A stretch of DNA of 64,000 bases from Acuticoccus sediminis (GCF_003258595.1 NZ_QHHQ01000008.1:124001-188000); one strand, 5' to 3'. Numbered from the stretch's first letter, positions 16,446 through 26,439 are shown. Notes: generated from the letters alone by a model not told the origin. Numbers and translations are program-made.

Positions 16446-19400
16446 TCAGTCGGCGAGCGCCGGCTCGCGCGTGGCGCCGCCCGCCGGCCCCGGGCCGTCC
16501 GCGGCAGGATCCCCCGAGGGCTCGCGCGATTCGTAGGTCGTGACCGGCGGGTCGAGCGAGTGCGTGTTGCGGATGTAGTCGCCGACCGGGTCGGACGAGG
16601 CACCGGAATTCTCGGACCGCTGGGCGGGCGTCGCCTCCGCAGGGCCTGCCGGCGCCGCCGGAGTTGGCGCGCCGGTCCCGGCGCTCCGCCCGTCCTCCGG
16701 CGGCGCCGGGAGCGCGGGCGGGGGCGATGGGGTCGTTGCCCCGGCCGGGTCCGGGCCTCCGTCCTGCCCGGCCGAAGGGGCGGCCGGCGTCCCGGGCGCA
16801 ACGCCCAGCTCTTCCAGCGCGCGGGAGGACGGTGCGCCCTGGGCGTCGGCCTCGGCGGCCAGCGCCTCGTTGTCGCTCTCCACCGCCTCGACCAGCCGCT
16901 CGATGCTGCGCAGCGCCGCCCAGGCGGTGAGGCGCGAGACGTCCACGGCCCGGTCCGGCTCGCCCATCGGCCCGGCGAAGATCACGCCGATCGGCACCGC
17001 CGGCGTCCCGGAGACGATCGTGCGCAGCGAAACGTCGGCGCGGAGCTGCCACGCGCCGAGGTCGAACGTCGCCGTCGAGACCGTCAGCTCCTGCGGCGGA
17101 TCGAACGCGACGTGGCTGAGCCGCGCGGTCCCGTTGGCAATGGCGATGTCCGCTGTCAGCGTGTCGAATCGGGTGTCGGCCGCGCCGAGGTGCTGCACGA
17201 AGTCGTCGCGGACCTCTCCCTCCTGCGGCGCCGCGCCGGAGGCGTCGGGCCAGTCGAAGGGCGCGGCGTTGAAGGCGCGCAGCCGGCCGTCCGCCACGCT
17301 GAGCGTCCCTTCGCCCTCCAGTGCCGTGACGAGGTCGGCAACGGTGTAGCCGCGCGACATGAAGCGCGTCGCGAGCGACAGCGCCCCTTCGGCGACGGGT
17401 TCGCCGCCGGACGTCCACAGCAGCGGCGCAACGTTCGCGCCGGTGAGGTCGAACGCACCGCTCAGCTCCGCCGCGGCGCCGTTGCGCGCGATCTGGAGCG
17501 AGCCGCTCGCCTCGCCGTCCGCGAGGCGGCCGCTCGCGTCGGAGATGGTGAGGCGATCCCTGGCGAGGTCCAGCTTGAACCGGGCGTCGGCGAGGCTGTT
17601 GCGACCGAGCGCCAGGCTGTCGGCGGCGATGTCGAGCGTGACCGGGAGCGCCGGTCCCTCGATGCGTGCGAAGGCCGTGGCCGGCCACGCCGCGCCGTCC
17701 CCCGTGCCGGTCCAGGCGTCCGGGCCCAGGATCAGCGACGTCAGCGCCGCGAGGTCGGCCGCCCCGATGTCGAGCGATCCGCTGATCCCCTCGCGCGTCG
17801 CGCGCAGGCCTCCGGCGACGGCGACGCCGTCCACCATGCCGGAGATGTTGTCGAGCACGACCGCGTCCTCGGTGCGGACGTCGGCGCCCAGCGAGAGGGC
17901 GGCACCGGCCGGCAGCGGCAGATCGGTGAGGGAGGCGAGGGGGCCGAGCGTCTCGGCGTCGGCGGTCAGGTGGCCGTCGAGCCCGGTGTCCTCGCCGTAC
18001 CGCAGGCCGCCGGCATAGCCGAGCGTCGTGCCGAAGGCGGTAAGCCGGACCTCCGTGTCGGCACCCGTCGCGGGCGTTCCGTCGACGCGGACGGTCAGCG
18101 ATCCGGGTCCCGATCCCTCCGGCGGGACCAGGCCGAACTGCTGTGCCAGAATCGACGCGTCGGCGTTCGCGACGTCGAGCGAGAGGCTCGCCGGACGGCT
18201 CGTCCAGTCCGGGTCGAAGGGGTTCCCCGCCGTCTCGAGCGTCAGCGACGTCCCGTTGGCGCTCCCGTCGAGCGAGACGGCGAGCTTCGGCGCGTCCGGC
18301 GCGGTGTCGCCGACGATCCGGAAGGAGAAGTCGCCCGGCGCGAGGTGCGGGGCGATCGCGCCGAACCGCCGCGCCATGTCGCTGAGCGGGAAGAGCTGGC
18401 GCACGCTGGCGGCGAGCGCGTCGCCGTCGACGACCTTGATCGTTCCGGTGATGGAGCCGATCGGCTCGTCCTTCAGATCGCCGAGCTGGCCGATGGCGAA
18501 TACCGATATGCCGCCGAACCGGTCCGCCTCCAGCGCGTCGATCTGCAGCGTCCCGTCGGCGTAGCTGGCGTTGACGTTGAGCGTGGACCCTTCCACCGAA
18601 CCGATCACCACCCGGTCCACCGTCAGATTGACGGAGACGTCGGTGCCGTTGGTGGGCACGAGGCGGCGGGGCATGATCGCGACGGCGTCCATCACGTCGT
18701 CCACGTCGACGATGGGCGCTCCGAGCGAGATGTCGACCTTGCGGCCCGCCGGCGTCGAGCGCATCCGCCAGCGCCCGGTGGCGCGACTGTCGCCGACACG
18801 GATGGAAAGCCGCCGCGCGTCGAGCGATTGCGAGGTCGCGTCGATGTCCGCCTCGACGAGGATCGGGTCGACCACGGCCCCCGCGAACTCCTCTCCCGAC
18901 CACCAGTGCGCGAAGATCGAGGGCTGCGAGGCGGATACGCGCACCGCTCCCGCGTACCCGTCAGACGTGATGCGGCCGTTGGTCTCGACGTGGGTGTCGC
19001 CCGGCAGCAGCGCCTCCGCGCGCTCCACCGTGAGCCCGCTGGCACCGGTCGCGAGCCGCACCGAGACGTCCCGTGTCACCGCGCCGCCGGCGATCAGCGT
19101 GCCGATGTCGATGTCGGCGGTGATCGGCACGTTCGGGAGCGTCAGGGAGCCGAGGCCGGAGACGGCGGGGGAGAGGTGGTCGACGAGCCGGTCCAGCATG
19201 TCCGCCGGGGCCGTCGGCTCCTCGGTCTCGCGCAGCGCGCGGTCCACCCGGTCGAGGTCCATCTGGCGGGCGGCGAAGGCGAGGGCGATCGGATCGGATT
19301 TCGTGAGGTTGTAGACCGCGCTGCCCGCGAGCTGCATCGGCGTATCGCCCTCGCCGTAGCTCAGCGTGGCGCGCCCGAGCCGCAGCGCGACGGGGTCGAG

Positions 19401-20174
19401 CGCCATGTCCCCCTGGATCGACCACGGCACGCCCGACGCGCTGGTGACGGCGAACGACCCTGCGAGGCCCGGCGCCGTCGGCTGGGGCGACAGGGCGCCG
19501 TCGAACGTCATCGCGACGCTCGTCCCCACCGGCGCGAGGCGGACGGACAGGGGGATCGTGCCATTGTCCAGCGCACCGGCCGAAATGCTGACGTTCTGGG
19601 TCCAGCCGTCGGCCTTGAGGCTGCCGGCGAGGTTGAAGGGCCCCTTCAGGGACCGCGCGCTTCCCGAGAGGGTGATGTTGTCCAGGGTGCGCCGGACGCC
19701 GGTCCGGTCGTCGACCACCACCAGCGTGGCGTCGGTGAGCGTGACGGTGTCGATCATCACGTCCGAGACGTCGAAATAGGACGCGATGGTGTGCTCGGCG
19801 GTCAGGTCCGGCAGCTCCATCCGCCCGTTCGGGGAGATGCGGGCGAAGATGATCGGCGCCTCGATGGCGAGGTTGGTGATCTGGATCTCGCGCTTCAGCA
19901 GCGGCGTCAGCTCGAGCTGCATCTCCACCCGCCGCGCCATCATCAGCGGGCGGGACGCGGGGCCGAGAGTGACGTTCTCCACGGTGACGCGCGGACGCGG
20001 CAGGATGCGCACGTCCGCGCCGCCGGCGAAGGCGACCTCCGTGCCCAGCGCGCGCTCGGCGTTCGCCTCGATCTGCGCGCGATAGAGGGTCCAGTCGATG
20101 AAGTGGGGGCCGACGACAGCGGCGGTCAGCGCCAGCACGATGGCCACGCCGACGCTGATTATGAACCAATTCAC
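16446..20174 (-). CDS. AsmA family envelope protein
   Basis: Very large envelope protein of 1,242 residues. An N-terminal membrane anchor (VNWFIISVGVAIVLALTAAV) is followed by the AsmA-type start GPHFIDWTLYRAQIEANAER and a long beta-rich periplasmic repeat region. The AsmA_2-type part lies around residues 800-1050. The C-terminal 130 residues are rich in Pro, Ala and Glu and likely disordered. AsmA-like proteins are bridge-like and linked to lipid transport and outer-membrane integrity. GTG 20174 is favoured over GTG 20183 because GAGG sits about 7 nt upstream of it. It is preceded by a hairpin that may separate it from the dehydrogenase gene. Confidence 0.85.
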   Translation of the reverse strand: MNWFIISVGVAIVLALTAAVVGPHFIDWTLYRAQIEANAERALGTEVAFAGGADVRILPRPRVTVENVTLGPASRPLMMARRVEMQLELTPLLKREIQITNLAIEAPIIFARISPNGRMELPDLTAEHTIASYFDVSDVMIDTVTLTDATLVVVDDRTGVRRTLDNITLSGSARSLKGPFNLAGSLKADGWTQNVSISAGALDNGTIPLSVRLAPVGTSVAMTFDGALSPQPTAPGLAGSFAVTSASGVPWSIQGDMALDPVALRLGRATLSYGEGDTPMQLAGSAVYNLTKSDPIALAFAARQMDLDRVDRALRETEEPTAPADMLDRLVDHLSPAVSGLGSLTLPNVPITADIDIGTLIAGGAVTRDVSVRLATGASGLTVERAEALLPGDTHVETNGRITSDGYAGAVRVSASQPSIFAHWWSGEEFAGAVVDPILVEADIDATSQSLDARRLSIRVGDSRATGRWRMRSTPAGRKVDISLGAPIVDVDDVMDAVAIMPRRLVPTNGTDVSVNLTVDRVVIGSVEGSTLNVNASYADGTLQIDALEADRFGGISVFAIGQLGDLKDEPIGSITGTIKVVDGDALAASVRQLFPLSDMARRFGAIAPHLAPGDFSFRIVGDTAPDAPKLAVSLDGSANGTSLTLETAGNPFDPDWTSRPASLSLDVANADASILAQQFGLVPPEGSGPGSLTVRVDGTPATGADTEVRLTAFGTTLGYAGGLRYGEDTGLDGHLTADAETLGPLASLTDLPLPAGAALSLGADVRTEDAVVLDNISGMVDGVAVAGGLRATREGISGSLDIGAADLAALTSLILGPDAWTGTGDGAAWPATAFARIEGPALPVTLDIAADSLALGRNSLADARFKLDLARDRLTISDASGRLADGEASGSLQIARNGAAAELSGAFDLTGANVAPLLWTSGGEPVAEGALSLATRFMSRGYTVADLVTALEGEGTLSVADGRLRAFNAAPFDWPDASGAAPQEGEVRDDFVQHLGAADTRFDTLTADIAIANGTARLSHVAFDPPQELTVSTATFDLGAWQLRADVSLRTIVSGTPAVPIGVIFAGPMGEPDRAVDVSRLTAWAALRSIERLVEAVESDNEALAAEADAQGAPSSRALEELGVAPGTPAAPSAGQDGGPDPAGATTPSPPPALPAPPEDGRSAGTGAPTPAAPAGPAEATPAQRSENSGASSDPVGDYIRNTHSLDPPVTTYESREPSGDPAADGPGPAGGATREPALAD

Positions 20175-20194
20175 GCAGTTCACCTCGTTTTCGC

Positions 20195-20217
20195 CGGGCT
20201 CAGCTTAGCTGAGCCCG
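20195..20217 (-). terminator. Hairpin between the dehydrogenase and asmA-like genes
   Basis: CGGGCTCAGC and GCTGAGCCCG are perfect 10-bp arms around a 3-nt loop. It lies 50 nt after the stop of the upstream minus-strand dehydrogenase gene and 20 nt before the asmA-like start. There is no T-run, so it may act as an attenuator or RNA-stability element rather than a full terminator. Confidence 0.45.
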
Positions 20218-20267
20218 TGCGGTCGACATCCAGTCGCCCAAGCCGCGCCGATTGCTATCCTCGTCTT

Positions 20268-21671
20268 TTATTGAAAGATTTTGCCGGGATTGAGGAGCCC
20301 GTCCGGGTCGAGAGCGGTCTTGATGGCGCGCATCACGTCCACCGTGCCGCCCAGCTCCCGGCGCAGGTACTTCATCTTGCCCTGGCCGACGCCGTGCTCG
20401 CCGGTGCAGGTGCCGTCCATGTCGATGGCCCGCTTGGCGAGACGCTCCAGGAACTCCGAGGCGCGGTCGCGCTCGGCCATGTCCTCAGGATCCATCAGGA
20501 TGAGAACGTGGAAGTTGCCGTCGCCCACGTGGCCGACGATCGGGCCGATGAGGTCGAGCACCTCGAGGTCGGCCCGCGTCTCCTCCACGCATTCGGCGAG
20601 GCGCGAGATCGGCACGCACACGTCGGTCGAGAAGACCGTGCAGCCCGCGCGCAGGCCGATGGCGGCGAAGTAGGCGTCATGGCGCGCCTGCCAGAGGCGC
20701 GTGCGTTCCTCCGCGCGGGTGGAGAAGTGGAAGGGGCCGCCGCCGAGATCCTCCGCGATCGCGGCCACCGCCTCGCTGTCAGCCGCGACGCCCGCCGCCG
20801 AGCCGTGGAACTCGAGGAACAGCGTCGGCGTCTCGGCGAGGTCGAGCTTGGAATGGGCGTTGACGGCCTTCATCTGCAGCGCGTCGAGAAGCTCGATCCG
20901 GGCGACGGGAATGCCGGACTGGATGGTCGCGATCGTCGCCTGGCACGCTGCCTCGACGGAGGGGAAGGGGCACACGGCGGCCGAAATCGCCTCCGGGATG
21001 CCCGAAAGCTTGAGGGTGACGGCGGTGATGATGCCGAGCGTCCCCTCCGACCCGATGAGCAGGCGGGTAATATCGTAACCCGCGGACGACTTCTTCGCCC
21101 GGCTCGCGGTGGTGATCTTTTCGCCGTTCGCCATTACGGCCTCCAGCGAGATCACGTTGTCGCGCATCGTGCCGTAGCGCACGGCGTTGGTGCCGGACGC
21201 GCGGGTCGCGCACATGCCGCCGATGGTGGCGTCCGCGCCCGGATCGATGGGGAAGAAGAGCCCCCGGTCGCGCAGGTACGCGTTGAGCGCCTTGCGGGTG
21301 ATGCCCGGCTCCACCGTGCAGGTGAGGTCCTCGTCATGGACGTGGAGAACCCGGTTCATCCGGCTGAAGTCGATGCAGACGCCGCCGAGGGGGGCGTTGA
21401 CGTGCCCTTCCAGCGAGGTGCCGACCCCGAAGGGGACGATCGGGACGCCGTGTTCGCGGCAGATGTCGACGACGGCGGTGACGTCGTCGGCGCTCTCGGC
21501 GAAGACCACCGCGTCCGGCGCCTCTGTGGGAATCCAGGTGGTTGTGTGGCCGTGCTGTTCGCGGATGGCCTGTCCGGTCTCGCACCGATCGCCGAATCGC
21601 TGCTTTAATATCGGCACGGCAAGGTGAATTCCGGAGTCGTTTCGTGATTGGCGCGTGAGGGGCGCGGCCAT
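20268..21671 (-). CDS. FAD-linked oxidase, probable D-lactate dehydrogenase (cytochrome type)
   Basis: Flavoenzyme of 467 residues with an N-terminal PCMH-type FAD domain and a C-terminal FAD-oxidase domain. It shows VVPFGVGTSLEGH-like sequence (IVPFGVGTSLEG), the pyrophosphate loop DPGADATIGGMCAT, LIGSEGTLGIIT, and the C-terminal CTGEHGVGQGKMKYL. The pattern fits D-lactate dehydrogenase (cytochrome) and the related glycolate oxidase GlcD. It feeds electrons from a D-2-hydroxy acid to the respiratory chain. No glcE or glcF is adjacent, which favours the single-subunit D-lactate type. ATG 21671 (MAAPLTRQ) is preferred to the upstream frame start. It is divergent from the thioesterase gene. Confidence 0.85.
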   Translation of the reverse strand: MAAPLTRQSRNDSGIHLAVPILKQRFGDRCETGQAIREQHGHTTTWIPTEAPDAVVFAESADDVTAVVDICREHGVPIVPFGVGTSLEGHVNAPLGGVCIDFSRMNRVLHVHDEDLTCTVEPGITRKALNAYLRDRGLFFPIDPGADATIGGMCATRASGTNAVRYGTMRDNVISLEAVMANGEKITTASRAKKSSAGYDITRLLIGSEGTLGIITAVTLKLSGIPEAISAAVCPFPSVEAACQATIATIQSGIPVARIELLDALQMKAVNAHSKLDLAETPTLFLEFHGSAAGVAADSEAVAAIAEDLGGGPFHFSTRAEERTRLWQARHDAYFAAIGLRAGCTVFSTDVCVPISRLAECVEETRADLEVLDLIGPIVGHVGDGNFHVLILMDPEDMAERDRASEFLERLAKRAIDMDGTCTGEHGVGQGKMKYLRRELGGTVDVMRAIKTALDPDGLLNPGKIFQ

Positions 21672-21752
21672 TGGAAGAGTCCCGTTCGTGTGGCTTATGC
21701 GGCACACTAACAAAAGCCAGCACCTGCACAAAGGGAGCCGACCGCGTCCATT

Positions 21753-22256
21753 ATGCTTTCGCCGAACGAGCCCCCCTTCGGTCCGGACGGACTGATCTGG
21801 TCAGAGCCCTACGACATCGAGCTCGATTGGCTGGATTATAACGGCCACCTGAACATGGCCTACTACCATGTGATGTTCGACCGGACGGTGGACATCGCAT
21901 TCGATATCCTGGGCCTCGGCCGCGCCTACCGGTCGAGCCAGCAGGCCTCTATCTTCAACGTCGAGACGCACGTGGTCTACCGCCGCGAGGTCTCGGCGCA
22001 CGATCAGGTGCGCGTGAGCTTCCACCTCATCGGCCGGGACGACAAGCGCCTGCACGGCTTCCAGACGATGGTGCGGCTCGGCGACGACCAGCTCGCAGCG
22101 ACCTCCGAGTCGCTGTTCATCCATGTGGACATGACGAGCCGCCAGGTCTCGCCGCTCCCGGCGCGGGGGATCGCGGCGGCCGACGAGATGATCGCGCGGC
22201 AGGCCGGTGTCGGCATGCCCGCCATGGCAGGACGACGCATCGCGCCGCTCAACTGA
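21753..22256 (+). CDS. Hotdog-fold thioesterase family protein
   Basis: A 167-residue single-hotdog protein of the 4-hydroxybenzoyl-CoA/acyl-ACP thioesterase superfamily. The motif LDWLDYNGHLNMAYYHVMFD carries the D-x-x-x-N-x-H-x-N-N/M-x-x-Y catalytic pattern, followed by VETHVVYRREVSAHDQVRVS. Relatives include YbgC-like and betainyl/carnitinyl-CoA thioesterases. The acyl group here is unknown. Its stop TGA shares one base with the ATG of the ClC gene, so the two are translationally linked although their roles are not obviously related. Confidence 0.82.
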   Translation: MLSPNEPPFGPDGLIWSEPYDIELDWLDYNGHLNMAYYHVMFDRTVDIAFDILGLGRAYRSSQQASIFNVETHVVYRREVSAHDQVRVSFHLIGRDDKRLHGFQTMVRLGDDQLAATSESLFIHVDMTSRQVSPLPARGIAAADEMIARQAGVGMPAMAGRRIAPLN

Positions 22257-24034
22257 TGACGCCCGACGACAAAGACCAGACCGACCCTTCCGCCGACGAC
22301 GACGCCGAAGAAAGCGCCGACGCCATGGGAGAGGAGCTCGCCGACCTCGTCACCGGCCCCGTCGAACCGACGCCGCCGGCCCGCCGGTTCGAGCGCATCG
22401 CGACCAAGCTCGCCAAGATCAGCACCTGGTCGCTCGAACAGTACCGACGCTCCGCCGAAAACTTCTCGACCTTCCTCGCCGACCGGCAGCCGGGCCTCTG
22501 GCTCATCGCGTTGGCGGTGGGGCTGGCGATCGGCACCGCCGCGGTGGTCTTCCGCATCGGCATCGGCTGGGTCCAGTGGCTGTGGGTGGGGGAAACGAGC
22601 GAGTACGTCATCGACCATATCCGCGGGCTGCCGCGCTGGGTGGTCTTCTTCGCGCCGGTGGCGGGCGGTCTCGTGGTGGGGCTCCTCAACCAGTTCGTCC
22701 TCTCCGGCCGCCGCGCGGGGGCCGTCGCGGACGTGATCGAGGTGTCGGCCCAGGGCGGGCGGGGGCTCGGCCTCGCCAACGGGCTCTGGTCGGCGCTCGC
22801 GACGGTCATATCCCTCGGCGCCGGGGCGAGCGCGGGGCGCGAGGGGCCGGTGGTCCACCTCGGCGCCACCCTCGCGACGACGATGACGCGCGCGTTCAGC
22901 TACCCGGCCCCGGCCGCGCGCATCATCCTCGCCTGCGGTGTCGCCAGCGCCATCTCCGCGTCCTTCAACGCCCCCATCGCCGGCGTCCTCTTCGCCCACG
23001 AGGTGGTGCTGCGGCACTACGCGGTGTCGGCGTTCGTGCCGATCGTCATCGCCTCGGTGGCCGGAACGCTCGCCGGGCGGGTGCTCTTCATCGGCGACAT
23101 GGCCGCGTTCCAGATCCCGGCCTACGCCATCGGCTCCTACTGGGAGATGCCGGCCTTCGCGCTCCTCGGCCTGACCGCGGCGGTGGTGGCGATCAGCTTC
23201 CAGTTCGCCCTCATCGTCTTCGACCAGACCGCGCGCTCGATCATGATGCCGGCGTGGTCGCGCCCGGTCGTGGGCGGCGCCGTCATGGGTCTCTTCGGCC
23301 TGACGCTGCCGCAGGTGCTGGGCGTCGGCTACGAGGCGACGGACATCGCGCTTCACGGCGGCTTCGGCCTCTGGATGATGATCACGCTGCTGGTCGCCAA
23401 GATCATCGCGACGTCGGTGGCGCTGGCCTTCCGCTTCGGCGGCGGCATCTTCTCGCCCGCGCTCTACCTCGGCGCGATGACGGGCGGCTCGTTCGGGATG
23501 ATCGCCGCCGCGCAGGCCCCGGACCTCGCCTCCGACCACGGCCTCTACGCGATCCTCGGGATGGGCTCGGTCGCGGCGGCGCTGCTCGGTGCGCCGATCT
23601 CCACGACGGTGATGGTGTTCGAGCTGACCGGCGGCTACGCGCTGTCCATCGCGCTCTTGTTGTCGGTGTCGATCGCGACGGGGCTCCACCTCGCGATCCA
23701 TGGCCGCTCCTACTTCTACCACCAGCTCGAGACGCGCGGCGTCGTCCTGGCGGAGGGGCCGCACCGCTTCTTCCTGAAGACGGTGACGGTCACCTCGTTC
23801 ATGAGCCCGCTGGAGGAGGAGGCGAGCCTCACCGACCGCGGCGACCCCCGGACGGTGCGTGAGTTCGACACGCTGGAGACGGTCCTGCGCGTCTTCAACG
23901 AGACGGGCGCCGATGCGCTCGCCGTCATCTCGTCGCGGGATCCGGAGCTCGTCGTCGGCACCGTGACCCACGTGCAGGCCCTTCGCGCCTACAACCGCCG
24001 CCTGGTGGAGACGAGCGTCGAGGAGCACCGCTAG
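22256..24034 (+). CDS. ClC family chloride channel/antiporter with C-terminal CBS-like region
   Basis: ClC-type protein of 592 residues with about 10-12 membrane segments between residues 75 and 490. The GASAGREGPVVHLGA block holds the gating glutamate (GREGP), and GGGIFSPALYLGAMTGG is the G-x-F-x-P motif of the chloride site. The first selectivity motif GSGIP is not seen in its usual place (ADVIEVSAQGG instead), as in some bacterial ClC subfamilies. A charged N-terminus of about 70 residues and a C-terminal tail of about 90 residues resembling a CBS domain (VREFDTLETVLRVF, then DALAVIS) flank it. It follows the thioesterase gene with a 1-nt overlap. Confidence 0.92.
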   Translation: MTPDDKDQTDPSADDDAEESADAMGEELADLVTGPVEPTPPARRFERIATKLAKISTWSLEQYRRSAENFSTFLADRQPGLWLIALAVGLAIGTAAVVFRIGIGWVQWLWVGETSEYVIDHIRGLPRWVVFFAPVAGGLVVGLLNQFVLSGRRAGAVADVIEVSAQGGRGLGLANGLWSALATVISLGAGASAGREGPVVHLGATLATTMTRAFSYPAPAARIILACGVASAISASFNAPIAGVLFAHEVVLRHYAVSAFVPIVIASVAGTLAGRVLFIGDMAAFQIPAYAIGSYWEMPAFALLGLTAAVVAISFQFALIVFDQTARSIMMPAWSRPVVGGAVMGLFGLTLPQVLGVGYEATDIALHGGFGLWMMITLLVAKIIATSVALAFRFGGGIFSPALYLGAMTGGSFGMIAAAQAPDLASDHGLYAILGMGSVAAALLGAPISTTVMVFELTGGYALSIALLLSVSIATGLHLAIHGRSYFYHQLETRGVVLAEGPHRFFLKTVTVTSFMSPLEEEASLTDRGDPRTVREFDTLETVLRVFNETGADALAVISSRDPELVVGTVTHVQALRAYNRRLVETSVEEHR

Positions 24035-24070
24035 CGCCGTCCGGTCCCCGCCCGCACGCCGCGGGCGGCG

Positions 24071-24847
24071 TCAGTCGCCGACGAGGCCGCGCCACTCGCG
24101 GACGCTGGCGTCCGCCGCCGCCGCCAAAAGGCGCACGTCGCCGGAGACCGTCGTCATGTCGAAGCCCCAGGCGATGGCCTTCGCGGCGTATTGGGCCGAG
24201 CCGCAGTGGAGGGCCGCCCGTTTCCCCGCGTCCTTCGCCGCGGCGAGGATGGACTTGATCACGGTGACCATCTCCTCCTCCTGCCGGTCGAAGCCCGGGG
24301 GGAGGCGCCCCTTGGTGACGCCGAGCGTGAGGTCGGCGGGGCCGATGTAGAGGCCGTCGAGGCCCGGCGTCGCGGCGATCTCGGCCACGTTCTCCACCGC
24401 CTCGGCCGTCTCGATCATCGCGAAGGCCAGGATGGAGGCGTTCGCCTCCCCATAGTAGCCGGGGCCGGCGCCGACGGAGACGCGGGTCGGACCGTAGGAG
24501 CGCGCGCCGTCGGGCGGGTAGCGCATGGCGGCGACGAGCGCCTCCGCCTCGGCGCGGCTGTTGACCATCGGGCAGATGATGCCTTCCGCGCCCGCGTCGA
24601 GTGCCTTCATGATGATGCCCGGCTCGTTCCACGGCACCCGCACCAGCGGTGTCACCCCGGTGCCGCGCAACGCCTGCAGCATGGGAAGGGCCATGGAGTA
24701 GTCGAGCGCGCCGTGCTGGATGTCGATGCAGACGCTGTCATAGCCCTGCGCGGCCATGATCTCGGCGGTGAAGGGGCTGCCGATCGAGCACCAGCCGTTG
24801 ATCGTTCCCCGGCCGTCCGCCCAGATTTCTTTGAGTTTATTTGGCAT
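24071..24847 (-). CDS. HpcH/HpaI family class II aldolase
   Basis: Metal-dependent pyruvate aldolase of 258 residues. The core shows GYDSVCIDIQHGALDYS with the catalytic His, VRVPWNEPG(I) with the substrate Arg, GAEGIICPMVNSRAEAE with a metal-ligand Glu, and IGPADLTLG near residue 180. Members include 4-hydroxy-2-oxoheptanedioate and 2-dehydro-3-deoxyglucarate aldolases; the true substrate cannot be told from sequence. It is convergent with the ClC gene, 36 bp away, and no pathway partners are next to it. Confidence 0.88.
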   Translation of the reverse strand: MPNKLKEIWADGRGTINGWCSIGSPFTAEIMAAQGYDSVCIDIQHGALDYSMALPMLQALRGTGVTPLVRVPWNEPGIIMKALDAGAEGIICPMVNSRAEAEALVAAMRYPPDGARSYGPTRVSVGAGPGYYGEANASILAFAMIETAEAVENVAEIAATPGLDGLYIGPADLTLGVTKGRLPPGFDRQEEEMVTVIKSILAAAKDAGKRAALHCGSAQYAAKAIAWGFDMTTVSGDVRLLAAAADASVREWRGLVGD

Positions 24848-25021
24848 CGTCGTTTCCGCGTTTCGCCATTGGTGGCAGAACCCGGCACCCGTGTCGACGC
24901 CGCGCCTGGCGATCCCGGCGGGGCGTAACCGACCCTTTCGACGCAGCGTGCCAGAGGAATGGCAGCGGCCGGATCAGCGGTCCGGCGCCCCGAACGGCCG
25001 GGTGCGCGGGCGGCTTCACGC

Positions 25022-25052
25022 AAAAAAGAGACCGTCCGGCACGCGGACGGTC
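25022..25052 (-). terminator. Rho-independent terminator of the OmpA-family gene
   Basis: On the minus strand GACCGTCCG and CGGACGGTC form a perfect 9-bp stem around a 5-nt loop, followed by TCTTTTTT. It lies about 30 nt after the OmpA-family stop codon at 25081. Confidence 0.9.
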
Positions 25053-25080
25053 CTTCGGGGCGGCCCGGCCGGTGACGGCC

Positions 25081-26439
25081 TTACTGGTGGCCCTCGCGCG
25101 GGTCGCAGGCGACCGGCGTGCGGTAGCCGCCGAAGTCGTCGAGGTTGTGGCGCGGCGGGCGGGAGTCGTAGTAGCCGCGCGCCGTGGCGCAGACCGGGTT
25201 GTAGCCCATCGGCATCATCGGCTGCGGATGCATGTCGTAGAGCGGGGCGATCGACGCGGTGTAGGCGAAGTCGTCGAGGCCGTAGCCCGGCGCGATGGGG
25301 ACCTCGGCCAGCGGCGCCATGCTGCGCGCGGAGGGATCCTCGATCAGCGTCACCTCGATGCGGCGGTTGACCGGGTCAGTGCCGTCGACGGCGTTGAGCG
25401 GGTAGTCCTCGCCGAAGCCGACCGCGACCAGACGTTCCGGCGCGATGTTGTGCTCCATGATGAGGAAGGCGCGCACCGCGTGGGCCCGCTTCTCGGAGAG
25501 CCAGTGGTTGTAGTCCGCCTCGCCGGTGGTGTCGGTGTGACCGCCGATGAGGTAGCGCTCGCCCTCCACGCCGGGTGCGGCGAGGGCGTCGGCGAGAACG
25601 TCGAGCTCGATCATCGCCTCGGGCGTCAGCGCGTATTCGCCGGTCTCGAACGGAAGCGGGATCACCTGCGAGTGGTTGGTGTTGAGGATGAACGTGCGCG
25701 CGACGCGCGGGCTGCGCGGATCGTGGTGCATCTCCTCGGCGATGTCGGGACGCATCATCGTCGGCGTGCGGTAGATGTTGCGCAGGTACTCCGTGCGCCC
25801 GTAGTCGACGCTGGTCCCCGGCGTCAGGACCGATTCCATCTCGGCGGCCGACATCGACGGCATCTCGTGGATCACCATGTCCACCTCGTCCATCGCCATC
25901 TCGGGGATCTCGTCGCCATCCGCCTCGACGATGCCCTCGGGGCCGTCGTCGCGCCCGACCTCGACGTCCTCGTCCTGATCCCCGGCGTCGGCCGGATCGG
26001 GCGCTGCGGCCGTGGCGACGTCGGTGTCGACGGGCTTGCCGGCGTCGGGGTCGAAGCCATCCGCCGTCTCGGTCACGGCTTCGTTTTCAGCCTCGGTGGA
26101 CGGCGCGGTGCTCTCCGGAGCCGCCGCCGGAGCCGCCTCGGGCGTCGCCTCCGCCTGTTCGACCGGCATCGCCGCCGGCTCGGCGGCTGGCGGTGTCTGC
26201 TCGATCGGCGCCACGGCTTGCTCACGGGCGGCCTGCGTCTGCTGTTCGGCCACCGGGGGCGCGGCAAGCGCCTCGGCCTGCGGGCCGGCGGCAGGGGCCT
26301 GTTCGGGCATCGCGGCGGCGTCCTGAACGGTCTCCTGCGCGGCGACGGGTGTGTCAGGCGCAGGATTCGTCGTCTGGGCCATCGCAACGATGGGGGTCGT
26401 CGTCAGTAAAGCGGCAAGTAAAATACGTGTCGTCAACAT
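25081..26439 (-). CDS. OmpA family outer-membrane/peptidoglycan-binding protein
   Basis: Secreted protein of 452 residues. A signal peptide (MLTTRILLAALLTTTPIVAMAQ) is followed by about 150 residues rich in Ala, Pro, Glu and Gln, an acidic linker, then an OmpA_C domain at about residues 260-365. The domain has LIGGHTDTTGEADYNHWLSE and RAHAVRAFL, the classic peptidoglycan-binding core. A 90-residue C-terminal extension is not part of that domain. The low-complexity stretch could span the periplasm. It is monocistronic, with a strong terminator, and the genes upstream on the same strand start 76 bp away. Confidence 0.88.
   Translation of the reverse strand: MLTTRILLAALLTTTPIVAMAQTTNPAPDTPVAAQETVQDAAAMPEQAPAAGPQAEALAAPPVAEQQTQAAREQAVAPIEQTPPAAEPAAMPVEQAEATPEAAPAAAPESTAPSTEAENEAVTETADGFDPDAGKPVDTDVATAAAPDPADAGDQDEDVEVGRDDGPEGIVEADGDEIPEMAMDEVDMVIHEMPSMSAAEMESVLTPGTSVDYGRTEYLRNIYRTPTMMRPDIAEEMHHDPRSPRVARTFILNTNHSQVIPLPFETGEYALTPEAMIELDVLADALAAPGVEGERYLIGGHTDTTGEADYNHWLSEKRAHAVRAFLIMEHNIAPERLVAVGFGEDYPLNAVDGTDPVNRRIEVTLIEDPSARSMAPLAEVPIAPGYGLDDFAYTASIAPLYDMHPQPMMPMGYNPVCATARGYYDSRPPRHNLDDFGGYRTPVACDPREGHQ

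Noticed and set aside
16413-21608. A 1,731-codon open frame on the plus strand
   Set aside because: It is antisense to the AsmA-like and dehydrogenase genes, is Arg/Gly/Asp/Val-rich as expected of GC-rich shadow frames, and shows no domain or ribosome site.
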